Both the position numbers and the translations under genes were made by a program. Shown here piece by piece: positions 29,101 through 40,599 of a DNA stretch of 64,000 bases. The notes under the pieces were generated by a model. The model ran no database searches, had not been told where the DNA came from, and worked only from the letters and a program-made list of their open reading frames with translations. Every line of letters begins with the position of its first letter. Within the stretch, counting starts at the first letter, position 1. This DNA is from Ilyonectria destructans. Its lineage: Eukaryota > Ascomycota > Sordariomycetes > Hypocreales > Nectriaceae. The stretch is taken from the NCBI GenBank assembly GCA_020740775.1, contig JAHEWK010000019.1, positions 62,001-126,000 on the forward strand, read 5' to 3'.

Positions 29101-32100
29101 TTTCTGTAGTATATCTTTAATGTATTCTTTAAGTATATTAAGTTGTATTTTATTAAGGTTGAAGATTTTATAAAATATAGGTATTATTCTATCTTTCAGT
29201 ATAATTTTATAGTCCTATTAACTAAATTTAGATAGTTCTATCTTAAGTTCTTCTATAAAGAGTTTTTTATAGATATAGTACTGTACTGGTATATTCTTAA
29301 GTTATTCTTCTTTAGGTATTTTCTTATAATTCTTAAGGTTCTTATTTATCTGTATAAACTGTTATTAGAGGTATCTAATTGTTCTTTAGAGTTATATTTT
29401 CTTGCCTTTCTGGTATTTATATTATATTCCTTTTGGTAGTGCTGAGGTATCTATTATATCCTTATGCGAATCCTTACTCTTACTGTCTTTAGGAGTTGGG
29501 ATTGAAGATCTCTTATCTTCTAAGTTACTTTTATTATCGTTAAAGAGTATATTATTATAATTAATAAATATCTAGCCAGTTCTCTAGTTAAACTGTAGGT
29601 TATATTTTATCAGCTATAGGTACCTAAGAATAATATTATAATACTTTATTGGTATAATATTAAGGGTAACTTCTTAATTCTATCTATTAATAAATATCTT
29701 TAGGTAATTAACCTATTAAGTTATCTATCTGTTATTATATTTAAAGTTGTTACCTTTAAGGTTATATACTGTATAGAAGTCCTTTTTATCTTTCTATAGT
29801 AGCTTCAGCCTATTAACTACTAACAGATCGATATATACAGCTTTAACTCTACTATCTACTAATATAATAAGCTATACTCCCTTAACTCACACTTATAACT
29901 TAAGTGTCTTTCTCTTCTTTATTAATTCTATTATATATAGAGCTTTTATTGGAGGTGGTTCTTCCTTATAGGTATTGCCTGTCTATTACTTCTTTATAGA
30001 TAGTATATATTGTTTTTTATAGGGCAGCTATTAGCTGAATATCCTATCTCGGAATATTTATTACAGCTATTCTTAATCTATCGGTATTAGATTTAGTCTG
30101 CTTAATTTATTCTGGTTCTAATTAGGAAGTTAAATCCTTTATTATATATTTATCTGATATATGTATTAATTTCTTATGCCTTTATGCTGTACTTAGGGCA
30201 TCTGGGCTTATTGCAGGTTATTATATTTCATATCGAGCAGGATTGGATATTCCAGACGGGTTCTTTATTATTATATTTGGGGGTTATCCCTCTGTATTTC
30301 CAGTCTTCTATCTTACTTCTCCAGGCTCAGTTAAGACTGCTTATTCCTCAGTAATTTAAGAAGTTATAATTCTAATAGATTAGAAACTTAATATATTGGA
30401 ACTTATCTTAATTTTTCCAGCTGTATTTAGTGCAGTTGGGTTTATTATATTATAGCGCTCTTATAGTAATACACTTAGCGATATCTTCTTCTTTATATTT
30501 ATGCCATTCTCTTATCTTCTATTATTTATATGTACAGCATTCTTCAGTTTTACAGTCTTTAATAGTACTATTTAGATTTATATATTCTAGTAGGAAAAAA
30601 TCTTCTTTATCCTCCAGTTATACAACGCCTATTCCTATATACTATTTAGTAACTTAAAAGTACTTAAGCTTATTTTACAAGTATAGATTCTAAATAGGTA
30701 TATTATTAGTTTGTATAGGGAAATAGTTATAGTAGATTTTTTCTTCTTTATATATCGGGCACTTATAGACAATATATAAAGCCTATAAGATCTTCTTGTA
30801 GTTGGGGTATACTACTACTATCCTTAGGTTATTATCTTCTCGTTCCTTTGGGGTTATATAGTATAGATTGCAGCCTAGTAGTATATTATAGGCGCAGATA
30901 TAGACGGAGTTAGTTGCAGTAGGTATCTGTTGTTTGTTTGTAAGGTCGTTATATATCTCTATAGGGTTTTTCTACATCCAGTTCCCAAGGTTGTTATACT
31001 TTCAGTATTCTTTATAGCTGGGTCCAGAGTCTTATTTATCCTCTATTTTTAAGTATTTATCAGCAGGGGCAATAATATTCTAGTTAGCCACTATAAGTTC
31101 TAGCTTTCTTACTAGTCTTATTTCTTATTCTGCATATACCTAGGGGGTGCCTTCTTCCCTAATATAGAAGTATTGGCAGAGCTTATCCTTTTCTTTCTAT
31201 TTCTTAGATATCTTTACTCCCCTTTTCCTATTAGTCGGGGGTAGTATAATAGATCTGGGTTGTCTGTCTGGAATTAAATTTTCTTATTATACTATAGCTA
31301 TAGTATATAATATATTATTAAGGGTATTTAGGGTAGTATTATAATCTTTTGGGACTGGTTTCCAGATGGATTTATTCCTCTGGTGGCTTTATTATTTCTT
31401 TTCCAGTCTGGTATCTTATTTATTCTTTCTTTTGGTATTTATTTTTCTATGCTATACGGCTTGTTTTTATGCCTTTTCTGCTGTATTATCTTTAATTATT
31501 TTAGTAGTTCTTTAGATATATAGTTTAAGGATAAATATATTATTGAGGCATTTCTCTTCCCACTTTATATTATTTTTATAGACTCTATTAAACCCTCTAT
31601 TATAACTGCTTCAGGTTATAGTAATAGTCTTAAATTAAATAGCAGTTTGAGGTTTATTATTATTATTAGAGTGCTGGTAGTTAGTAAATTATATATACTT
31701 ACCTTCTGGTATGGGCTTATACTTTTAGTTGGATTTTAGGGCGCAATATTTACTTTTAAAGTAGTCTATCTTTCCGTAATTCCAGTACTTAACCTTTAAA
31801 TAGTCTTTTTAGGCGGCTTCTAATTCTATAGGTTCTAATGCTATTCTGTAGGAGGTATTACTTTATTGTTTCTTGCTGTAGTTAGTATTATTCCTCTTAC
31901 CTTTTTAAGATGGCATATAGGTTATTCCTTCTGACTTCTCAGTCTTCTTTTCTTATTGTCTTTCAAACTGTTAGTTATTAATTTCTACAGAAAGGATAAT
32001 AAGGATGTTAAATATAGTTGGCTTGCGTCCGACTATTATGTCTTTAACTTCTGATTTAAGCCCTCTGTAGTAGGCTGCTATATATACTTTTTCTCTCCAG

Positions 32101-32933
32101 TTTAGGTATAAGGCGCTATTATAGAATTCGGCTGTATAGCTAGATGCTAAGGCTTTCTAAGAGAGTTTCTAAAGTCATATTTCTGCTGCTTGTTTTTTAT
32201 CGATAAGGCTAAATATATCTTGAAGTTCTTTCTTAAATACTTTATAGCTGGTATAGATAGTCCTAGTTTTATTCTTTTATATATAATAAGGATTATTAAG
32301 GTAGTCTCTTATAACTGGTTTAAACTATTAGAGTGCTTTTTCTTTAAGAAGCCCTATAGTATAATAGACTTTAGCTTCTTCTCCAGTAAACTGTATAGAG
32401 TAGTAGCTTTAGAACGCTCTAACTTATGTAAGGAATCCTTAAAGACTGGTAGCTGCTCTATTAAATGGTTTGGGTTGTTTTAGTTTAAGGATTTCTTCTG
32501 TATCTCTTCCTTTTGCCGTAAGAGAGTTAAGGTGGATAATATAGTTACAGTAGAGCGACTCTTATTGGATAAGGTCTCTATTAAATTACTTATTGCAATC
32601 TATAAGCTGATTTATTTTCTCTAGTAGTTAGTTAATCTTATTATCTTTCTTCTTATCTTTTCTATCGGCAATATCGGCAAGTTTATTAAGCTTGGCTTTA
32701 AGGTAATTATTTTGCTTTTAGAGTTTCTTAAGATCTTTTTGGGTGACCTCTTTATTATTGGAGTTAGATTTGGATTTTTCTATATTAATATCGTCAATAG
32801 AGTCGACCTTAGGTAGAGTAATAGGATTTTTTCTAGTTCCAGATAAGATACTTAGGGTTGCAGGAGCTATCTTAGCTTATTTAAGATATTATTTAGGTTG
32901 ATATAGTAATATACTAAATAAAAGCTATTAATA
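26170..32933 (-). pseudogene. RIP-mutated pol and gag of the old Ty3/Gypsy copy
   Basis: The sequence keeps the order of the intact element, but most C and G of the coding strand have been lost to transitions. Matching landmarks run from the linker/chromodomain end (26300-26480) through the integrase and RT regions (27000-29300) to gag-like sequence (30000-32900). Stops occur every few codons. Short open frames here, such as 27782-27973 and 32190-32483, are chance products of AT-rich DNA. Confidence 0.75.
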
Positions 32934-33329
32934 TATAACAGTTGGGTCTAACCTAGGGGTATAAAGTAGGTCTGGTGGTATAGTATTTATAATTAAGTGG
33001 ATTAGGACGTTATAGTAAGTAATATAGGTTACAGTCTGGTAATAGTAGAATAGTAGATTTAATATAACTAAGTATATTAATAGCTAGTAAGGCTATCTCT
33101 ATAAAAGTGCTAAATGATTATATCTATATATTAGGTGCTTTATATGGTCTTAGTGGTGCCTTCGTAAGGCTTATTAATAAGACTGTCAGTCTTATTGATA
33201 AAAGTCGTAAGTGGAGCACTAATACTGGTCTATTATATATAGGCCTTTTGGGCCAATTGGGAGGGAAAAAGTGGGTACCGTTATGGTTCTGCCAGTTACA
33301 ACTGCCTGATCTTAATCTGGGCCGTAACA
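32934..33329 (-). repeat. Right (5') LTR of the old Ty3/Gypsy copy
   Basis: 396 bp, starting TATAACAG and ending GTAACA, the partner of 16455-16850. It differs by scattered transitions, as expected after independent RIP. Confidence 0.85.
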
Positions 33330-33334
33330 ATATA

Positions 33335-36300
33335 ACTTTAATAGTATATAAATATCTCTAATATATAAAATAGCTATATTACTAAAATATATATATTAAT
33401 CTACTTAGGCCTTAATAAGCTTTTCTTTATATAGCTTAAGCTAGATCTTCTTAATATATAAAACTTCTTTAATATAATCTAAAAGATACTTCTTCTTAAA
33501 ATCCACTATATATTTATTAAAAATAGCTTTAATAGGCAATTATATAATAGAATACTAAAAGTTATAGAAGTCTGCCCAGCTATTCAGTTTAAATCCTTTT
33601 TTTGCTGATATTTTTACTGTAATACTAGCAGCTAGATACTCTTATAATATAAAGATTAGAAGATAGTAGGCTAGAACTGCTTTATTTATATACTAAAGGT
33701 AAAGTAGTAATTCAGCTAATAAAAAGACTATTATTACTGTATTTATATATAGTTAACTGAGAAGTATATATCTAGTATAGATAGCTCCTTAGCTATTAAT
33801 ATAACTTAGTTATATTAAGTACCCTTCTTACTCTACTATTACCAGATATTATAAATGTTAAAGACTGTAAATATATAACTTTATAACTACTTTACAGTTT
33901 AAGCTTTAAGCTTTAAGCTTTAAAATATAGCTTATAAATTCTAATAAAAATCTTATAATTATATACTAAAATACAGTATATTATTGATATTTACACTGTA
34001 TAACTAATCAGCCCGAATCGGCTTATTAATCTATCCGCACTTTAAAATCAATTAATTTTAAAGTATACGCTATTTGGAATTAATATTACTCAATAAGGAA
34101 AGTACCCATAAGGATAAATACAGTACCATAATAAAGCTGGAATTTTAGGCTTTCCAATGGTATATATATTGTCTTAATATAATAGCTGGATTTTAAGTAA
34201 ATTGTCTATAAAAAGGCTGAGACCCCCTGGGTAATTCCAGACTTATAATATATTAGTATCACTATATTATACACTATTAATACACTATCTTATACTATCT
34301 TATACTATCTTATACTATCTTATACTATCTTATACTATCTACCTCTTATCTTTATATACCCCTTAACCTTATATTCTTTATTAGAATATCTCTTTTATAA
34401 TAATATTACTTTATTCCACTGCCTTATAACCTCCAACAACTATTTATTTATAAATCTTAAGAAGAGTATTACTAATCTCTTTCTTATTATTTTTTAGCTT
34501 TTTCTTATAGATTAAGAGTATATTTACTAAGTAAACTATTAGTACTTAAGGAGGATATACTCTATAAAATATCAGAATCTATAGAATAATACTATCTATA
34601 AGCTGTTATAATAGTATCCCCCTTTAATATACTTATTACACCTAGTAAATATACTCTCTATAATATACTTCTTACTACTATAGAAGTAGTTAGTATAAGG
34701 TATATTAGCTTTAAAACTATTAAATTTAATATTTACAGTAAGAGAAAGTCTTTCTTCAGTTTTCTTATAGATACTTTTAGTTATCCAACTTAATATTATA
34801 TTAATATTACAGTAGGAATAATTAAAAAAGAAAGTTACAAACTAATAGAAGAATTTAAAATTAGAGTCTACTTATATTATCTTAAGAATAAAACTCTAAA
34901 AGGGGAGATATTATATTATAGCTTAAATTAGAAAGATAGTTTAAAATAGCAGTATATAAAACTTACAGTTAGCTCTAGCTAATTCTAATAGAATTACAGA
35001 AAGTAGGAGTAATATACTCCTAGAGTATTAATCTTAAAGTAGTATACTCTAGAATTAAGTACTCTACTAATTATATAATCTACCTAATATATAGTTATCT
35101 AAGAAGTATATATTTAATATAAGCAGCTCTTTAGCTATTAATATAACTTAATTATATTAAGTATTTTTAACTTTACTATTATTAGATATAATATACTTAT
35201 TTAAGTCTTAATCTATTTAATTTCTTATTATATAAACTACTAATTAAAATTAGCTTACTCTAGACTTATAAGTATAGTATAGTATATTAATTATTACAGT
35301 TTCTATCTAGATACAATCTATTAGCTGTATAATATTTTTATCTGTCTGTTTAATTACTTATTTATATTTACTTATCTTTAAAAGCTCCTTTAGAAATAAA
35401 AAGAGAAAAATACTAAATATTTCCTGCGTTTTTTAGTAAATACTGTAAAATAGAGATAAGAAAAGAAATCCCTATAGTCTCTTAATAATACCTCCAGCCT
35501 TATAACTCTATTAAGTCTGTATCCACTTTTATTTATAGAAAATATATATACAGTAAGTAAGCTATAAATATTCTACTATTATATAAACTTTAGAGACTGA
35601 ATTTTACAGCTATAGTAGGTTTCAGTCTTCTCTTATATATATTCTAAAACTTCAATTAGTTTATCTAATCTAATAAGAAAAGGAACTTAAGACCTTATTA
35701 TAGGCTTAATATACCTCTTATATAGATTATGCTTAATTATAATATCTTATATTAAGGTCTAATATTCCGGCCTTATATAACTTAATCTAGTTATAGATAT
35801 ATACAGTATCTAATAAAAACTGAAAATAATTTCTTAAGTACTATAGAATATCTCCCTAGCTTAAATCGGTATAGTACCTTCAGTATAGTACCTTAGGTAA
35901 TTAGGTATTAACAGCCCAAAAGAAATAAAGACAGTTCTTAGTTATTATATTATATAATTAAACTTAACTTATCTTACTAAAAAGAGACAGCTACTCAATC
36001 TTACTTATACCCTCTATATAAAGTAATATAGAAATTAAGTTATGTATTTTATAGTAGAGTAGAAATATATTATATAATACTTATTAAAGTAGGATATTAT
36101 AAATTTATAAGTTAATTATTAAATCTAATATTATCCTCTGTATTATTTCTCTTAAGGCTGAGGACTATAAGTATTATCTATAATTATTATAGTATATAGT
36201 GTCGCTAAAGTACCTACTAAACTGCTACCTTCACTCTATCTACTAATATTTAATTCTGACTTAATCTATTTAATATAATACTTATTTTTAAGGTTTATTT

Positions 36301-38290
36301 AAATTACACTAAATAAAAACTATATTGAATATTGTAATAACTATTCCCTTAAGCTCTTATTCCTCTAGCTTCCCTTTTAGGTATTATCTTTAATAGCTCT
36401 ATTAAAGCTTACTAATCCGCTATAAAATACAGCTTAACCTTATATACAGCTGCTTAAATTTATACTGCTATAAATACTGCCTGCTCCTACTACTAGTAGG
36501 GCAATACTACTAGAAGCTCTATACACCCTTATATCTATAATAACTATAAGAGCTTTAACTTTCCAGTTAGTAATTCTTACTAAGAGTTTCTAATTAAGTT
36601 AAGCAGTATTTATACTAGCAGTATATCTCCCAGTCTTTTTATTATTATACTTCAGTTTAATTAATTAATATTCTATTATAGAATCTTCTGGTACTAACTG
36701 TATTATTATTAATACTAGCTGTAAGTATACTGATACTATTACCCATATTAATACTAGTGGAAATAACTTTATTAGCTGCTTTAATACTAACTAGATAATT
36801 AATAGTTTTATTTTATTAGCTAGATAGTTTAGTAGTTAAAGAAAAAATAGCAGTTTATATCTATAATTCAGTAGGATACTAATTCTTAAGGTTATAACTT
36901 ATATAGAAGATAGCCATAAAATCCACTTAGCTAATTCTATTCTTATATTTCTATTCCTTATATATATACTATTCTATTTCCTTTTCTATAAGTATAATAA
37001 GGCTATTTAAATTAGGTCTAAATACTCTTAAGATTACTAATATACTGCTATAGATATATACCACTTAGGAAACTGAAATCTACTAACTCTAAGTTTAAGT
37101 AGTAATTCTTAATAAGAAGGTCTAATACTATATCTACTGGTTTTTATTATATATATTACAGTTGCCCTAATTAATATTTAGAGGGCTTAAGCTAAAGATA
37201 AGTTTATACTAATCTTTTTCTATAAGCTACTTTATCCCTAAGTATTAAGTGTAATTATAAGTTAGAACCACTATTATTTATAACTATAATATAGTTTTAA
37301 TCTGATAGTTTATTTAATAACACTATATACAGCTAAAAAATATAAAATTAAATAGATAAGCTTATATTAACTGGATAAATTATATTACCTGCCAGTTAAG
37401 ATTCTTAACTAGTTACTCTATATCTCTAAAGATATAAAGTCTCAGTATAGTACTTAATAAGCTAAATATGAGTATTATTCGGCAATTTGCTCTTTTTAGT
37501 AACTTACTTTTTAAGTAAGATAGCTTCTTAAATAAGGCATTAAGGCTATACTATCTGGGGCCTAAGTCAGTTTTTATACCTATACTAATAGGTTATTTCT
37601 ATAATAGATAGTTCCAGCGAGCTCTATTAGATAACAGATATATTTAGAGGTCGCTAAAGACTGTATTTATTATCAGTATAGTCTTTATTAGATAGACTCC
37701 TTAGAAAATCACTAGATATAAAAACCGAAAGCTTTCACATTAATTAGGTAACGAAATTTATAGCTATATATAATAACTCTATTTGAGTTGTAACGGATGC
37801 GGGAAATAGCATTGGTGTTGCCATTATTTATATAAAGTGTCTTATATAGTTATAGTCCACCTCAATATTTAGAATTCGAAATGAGTTTAAAGAGTTTATC
37901 TAATTGCATATTATTATCAATAATATAGCTTAAGAGCCTCTCAATATTATAGAGGTTAATACGACTACTTAAGCCTAGCTTTATATTACTTAGTAACATC
38001 TTTATATAACTGAGGGTGCAATAACTAATAGTGGCTTCAATGAAACTGCATTAGCAACTATATAAACTATAATCACACTACGGATACAAAAGATACCAGT
38101 TATCGATTATCTTTACAGCCGTATTCTATTAGAGGATAGCTGGATTTAGTTTGATACTATTCTACAGGGTGCTATAGATATATACTTAATCCATCTTTAT
38201 TACTACTGCTACTGATACTATTTAACGAAGGATTATTAATTATTCTGAAGCGGTATTAAATTTAGTTAAGAGTAATATAGCCCCCTTTAT
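33335..38290. other. AT-rich RIP-like DNA with unnamed element relics
   Basis: Continuous A/T-dominated sequence without credible frames. A ~105 bp stretch at about 33745-33850 recurs in direct orientation at about 35085-35190 (shared words AGCTATTAATATAACTTA and AGAAGTATATAT). These may be LTR ends of a further degraded element. From 37740 the composition becomes slightly less extreme. Confidence 0.65.
33856..34438 (+). mobile_element. Solo LTR, fourth copy of the 14-16 kb family
   Basis: 583 bp from TGTTAAAG to CTCCAACA, closely similar along its length to the copy at 14531-15073. It includes GCCCGAATCGGCTTATTAAT and the AAGCTTTAAGCTTTAAGC triplet repeat. The flanking 5 bp (ATAAA and ACTAT) do not match, so the duplication is lost or the copy arose by recombination. 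Confidence 0.8.
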
Positions 38291-38299
38291 TAGCACGGC

Positions 38300-39120
38300 T
38301 AAGGATAGCTCAGCGAATTTGCCAGCGTAAACAAATGAGATTATACATACTGAGCATCGGCATCCTTAGCCTGTCCGCAGCTAGTTGCAGCTGTTGTTCA
38401 GTTTTTGAATCCTGATGCGGATGTTGCTACAATAGCAGGCAGGGTTGCCGTATTAAGACATCTGTTAATTATTGCGTTATTCTCCTTATCCGTTATTGGG
38501 TCGGCAGCACATTATGGGCGGTTAAGAGGCTCGACAAGCCTCGCGACCCATACCTTAGCCTGACAGTAGACAATCAACTTATCTTTACTAGACTGGAAGA
38601 GCTTATAATACTCCCAACGTAAATAAACCAACCGTTATTATAATAGGAGTCTTACCCGACCCTATAGCAAGCCGGTCTCCCTCAATATAGTCTTCTAGCT
38701 TCTATATATAATAACCAATTTCACCCTGCACCACAGTGAAGAAGTAGGCTAGTATTCTCGCTAAATAGGACCGATAGGTATATACATTCTGAAAATAGCA
38801 GAATCCAGCTGATCTACTTGAAGGTTCTGCATAGAACTTATTTAAGATATTAGCCCGCTGCTATATTATTCTCTAACCGAGAGAAATATCGAAAATAGCC
38901 TATAGGTATCTCTCAACATACTCTCGGCGGCAATAGGGATTTGGATAAGGTCGGCATCAGTATCAATACAATTATTATCGTCGACATCATAATGCTTCCG
39001 CAGCAATATATACAACGCCCGGACCTTATCGTCCTTAAGCCCCGTGAGGTGCACCAAAAGCCACCAGTGCATCCTTATAATTATTATTATAATAAGGCGA
39101 GTCTCCCGTATAAGTTAAAC
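38300..39120 (-). pseudogene. Relic of a RecQ-type helicase gene
   Basis: On the minus strand, pieces in several frames resemble the middle of RecQ-like SF2 helicases. These are a 68-residue stretch at 39072-38866 (WLLVHLTGLKDDKVRALYIL), then DKLIVYCQ near 38590 (like motif IV) and PAIVATSASGF near 38430 (like motif V). Stops and frame changes separate them. Fungal RecQ-like genes of this kind are often linked to telomeres or repeats, but nothing here shows telomeric position. The assignment rests on three short matches by eye. Confidence 0.4.
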
Positions 39121-39387
39121 TTGAAATAGGATCTAGGGAAATATATCCCGTATGCTAGTAAGTACTTTATAGGAGATAGGGATAAAATTATATTATATAT
39201 ATATACTTAACCCTGGGCGAAATGCTAAAGGATAACTAAAATGTAACTATATATGCTACTTTTATAGAGTTAGTCTATTTTATTTCGGGCTGCAGAAGAG
39301 CTATAAATGAGAATATGGATAAAGAGGGTAATCGGGTGATAGGTTGAGGACCGAAGATGTGGTGCATATTGGCCCCCTCAGTGATGC

Positions 39388-40069
39388 CTAAATTCGCGCT
39401 AGAGCGGACAAAGCATTCCTTCCCCGTCCGGATCGCCGGCTCCCCAACCGGGATTCGTTTGTACGAAATATCTGGGGTATATGTCCACCTCCGGCTTTAA
39501 TTGTTGTGGAATGCAGTAACTGCATTATTTTATTCTGATTACAGTATAGAATTAAAGCCGAATCTAGTAACCGCGTCATAAGTACTAAGCTTATTCCAGC
39601 TATTCACATCTGGATATCAGGGCTATTAAGGCAGCTAGACATCTTCAGATTGACTTAATTGAGGACGGTGTGATTAGACGGACGGGCCGTCCCGCTTCAT
39701 CCACTTCCCCGCGGTTGAGTGCGAGACTGTCTAACTTTAAGACGACCTCGGCCTTCTGTAATTCGCAGTATGTCAGACATACCACGCAGTCTCGTCTCCG
39801 CTAGTGCCTAACCCTTCATCAGTGTTCTCTGCCGGATCCGTCGTCGGCTCCGGCGGGTTTGTCCACTGGTCTGGCAGTGTATTCCCCCTGAGTCAAGCTG
39901 AGCAGAAGAGCGTAGTCAATCATTTTCCCGCCCAGGGTCTCAAGCTCCCTGCGCGAGGGTGGGATAAAGCCTTAGCGATGGCGGCTAGAGTTATGTTCTC
40001 GGCGCCGACGTGCGGTACGCCGGAGACAGCGAGGCGAAGGGCGGGGCCGTGATATAACTTGATAGGTGG
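39388..40069. other. GC-balanced spacer, no confirmed gene
   Basis: Composition is normal again. On the minus strand a protein-like piece in another frame (SGVPHVGAENITLAAIAKAL, near 39925-40030) could continue the gene described next, implying introns or frameshifts. Nothing else is recognised. Confidence 0.35.
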
Positions 40070-40459
40070 CTATATTGGCGTCGTTTTCGTTAGACGTGAA
40101 TAGGTCTTGCAGATCTGGATGGTTGCCGTCTTTCTTTCTCGGGCTGCGTCGCATATCGCGCTCTCTCGGTGCTTCTCCGTCGGAGATGGGATCGGTGCCG
40201 GCGCGATCAATCCGTTACCGCTTCGCTGAGGGACAGAGGTCGAGCACGCGTCGACGCTGCCGCGGGGAGGGAGAGGTTGAGGACTCGTACTCGTACTAGA
40301 GCGGCAACGAACACGTCCGTGGATCAGAGCAGGTGTGGAGCATAAGGTGCTGGTCACAGATCCAGGCGGCAATGACTTCAGAGTCCATGCGACCCCTTCA
40401 AGCACGACGATTTGGAACTTTTCTGCAATTATGCGCTGAGTGACGTTGAGGACGAGCAT
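40070..40459 (-). CDS. Hypothetical protein, 5' part of a possibly broken gene
   Basis: I do not recognise the family. ATG at 40459 opens a 129-residue frame whose first 35 residues (MLVLNVTQRIIAEKFQIVVL, then EGVAWTLKSLPPGS) have good protein character. The remainder is Ser/Pro/Arg-rich and may be intronic or out of frame. A TATAAAG box on the minus strand lies about 60 bp upstream (near 40515), supporting a real promoter. Downstream protein-like sequence in other frames (to ~39920) suggests further exons or decay. The gene stands alone between AT-rich blocks. Confidence 0.35.
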   Translation of the reverse strand: MLVLNVTQRIIAEKFQIVVLEGVAWTLKSLPPGSVTSTLCSTPALIHGRVRCRSSTSTSPQPLPPRGSVDACSTSVPQRSGNGLIAPAPIPSPTEKHRESAICDAARERKTATIQICKTYSRLTKTTPI

Positions 40460-40599
40460 AATGATGGTGTGTATAGATGTGATCGGATAATTGTATTGCG
40501 TTTAGTGCCCCTTTATAACGTAACGCTACGTCCCAACCCGCAACCCGAAGCCCAATTTTGCTAACATTGCTAATATTGCTGTCCTATTTACCCGCACCC

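Larger units (their letters stand above)
16455..33329 (-). mobile_element. RIP-degraded Ty3/Gypsy element, host of nested copy
   Basis: Two 396 bp LTRs (16455-16850 and 32934-33329) are flanked by the 5 bp duplication ATATA (16450-16454 and 33330-33334). The interior (16851-17714 and 26170-32933) follows the intact element's order in a heavily AT-shifted form. For example, 26300-26480 aligns with the chromodomain/linker end of the intact pol near 19180-19330. Coding strand is minus and no frame survives. The intact element 17715-26169 sits inside its former pol, so this copy is the older one. Without the insert it is about 8.4 kb. Confidence 0.85.

Noticed and set aside
37790..38280. Piece resembling a short-chain dehydrogenase start (TDAGNSIGVAI) in AT-rich DNA
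   Set aside because: Only a dozen residues match and stops follow at once; too weak to annotate.
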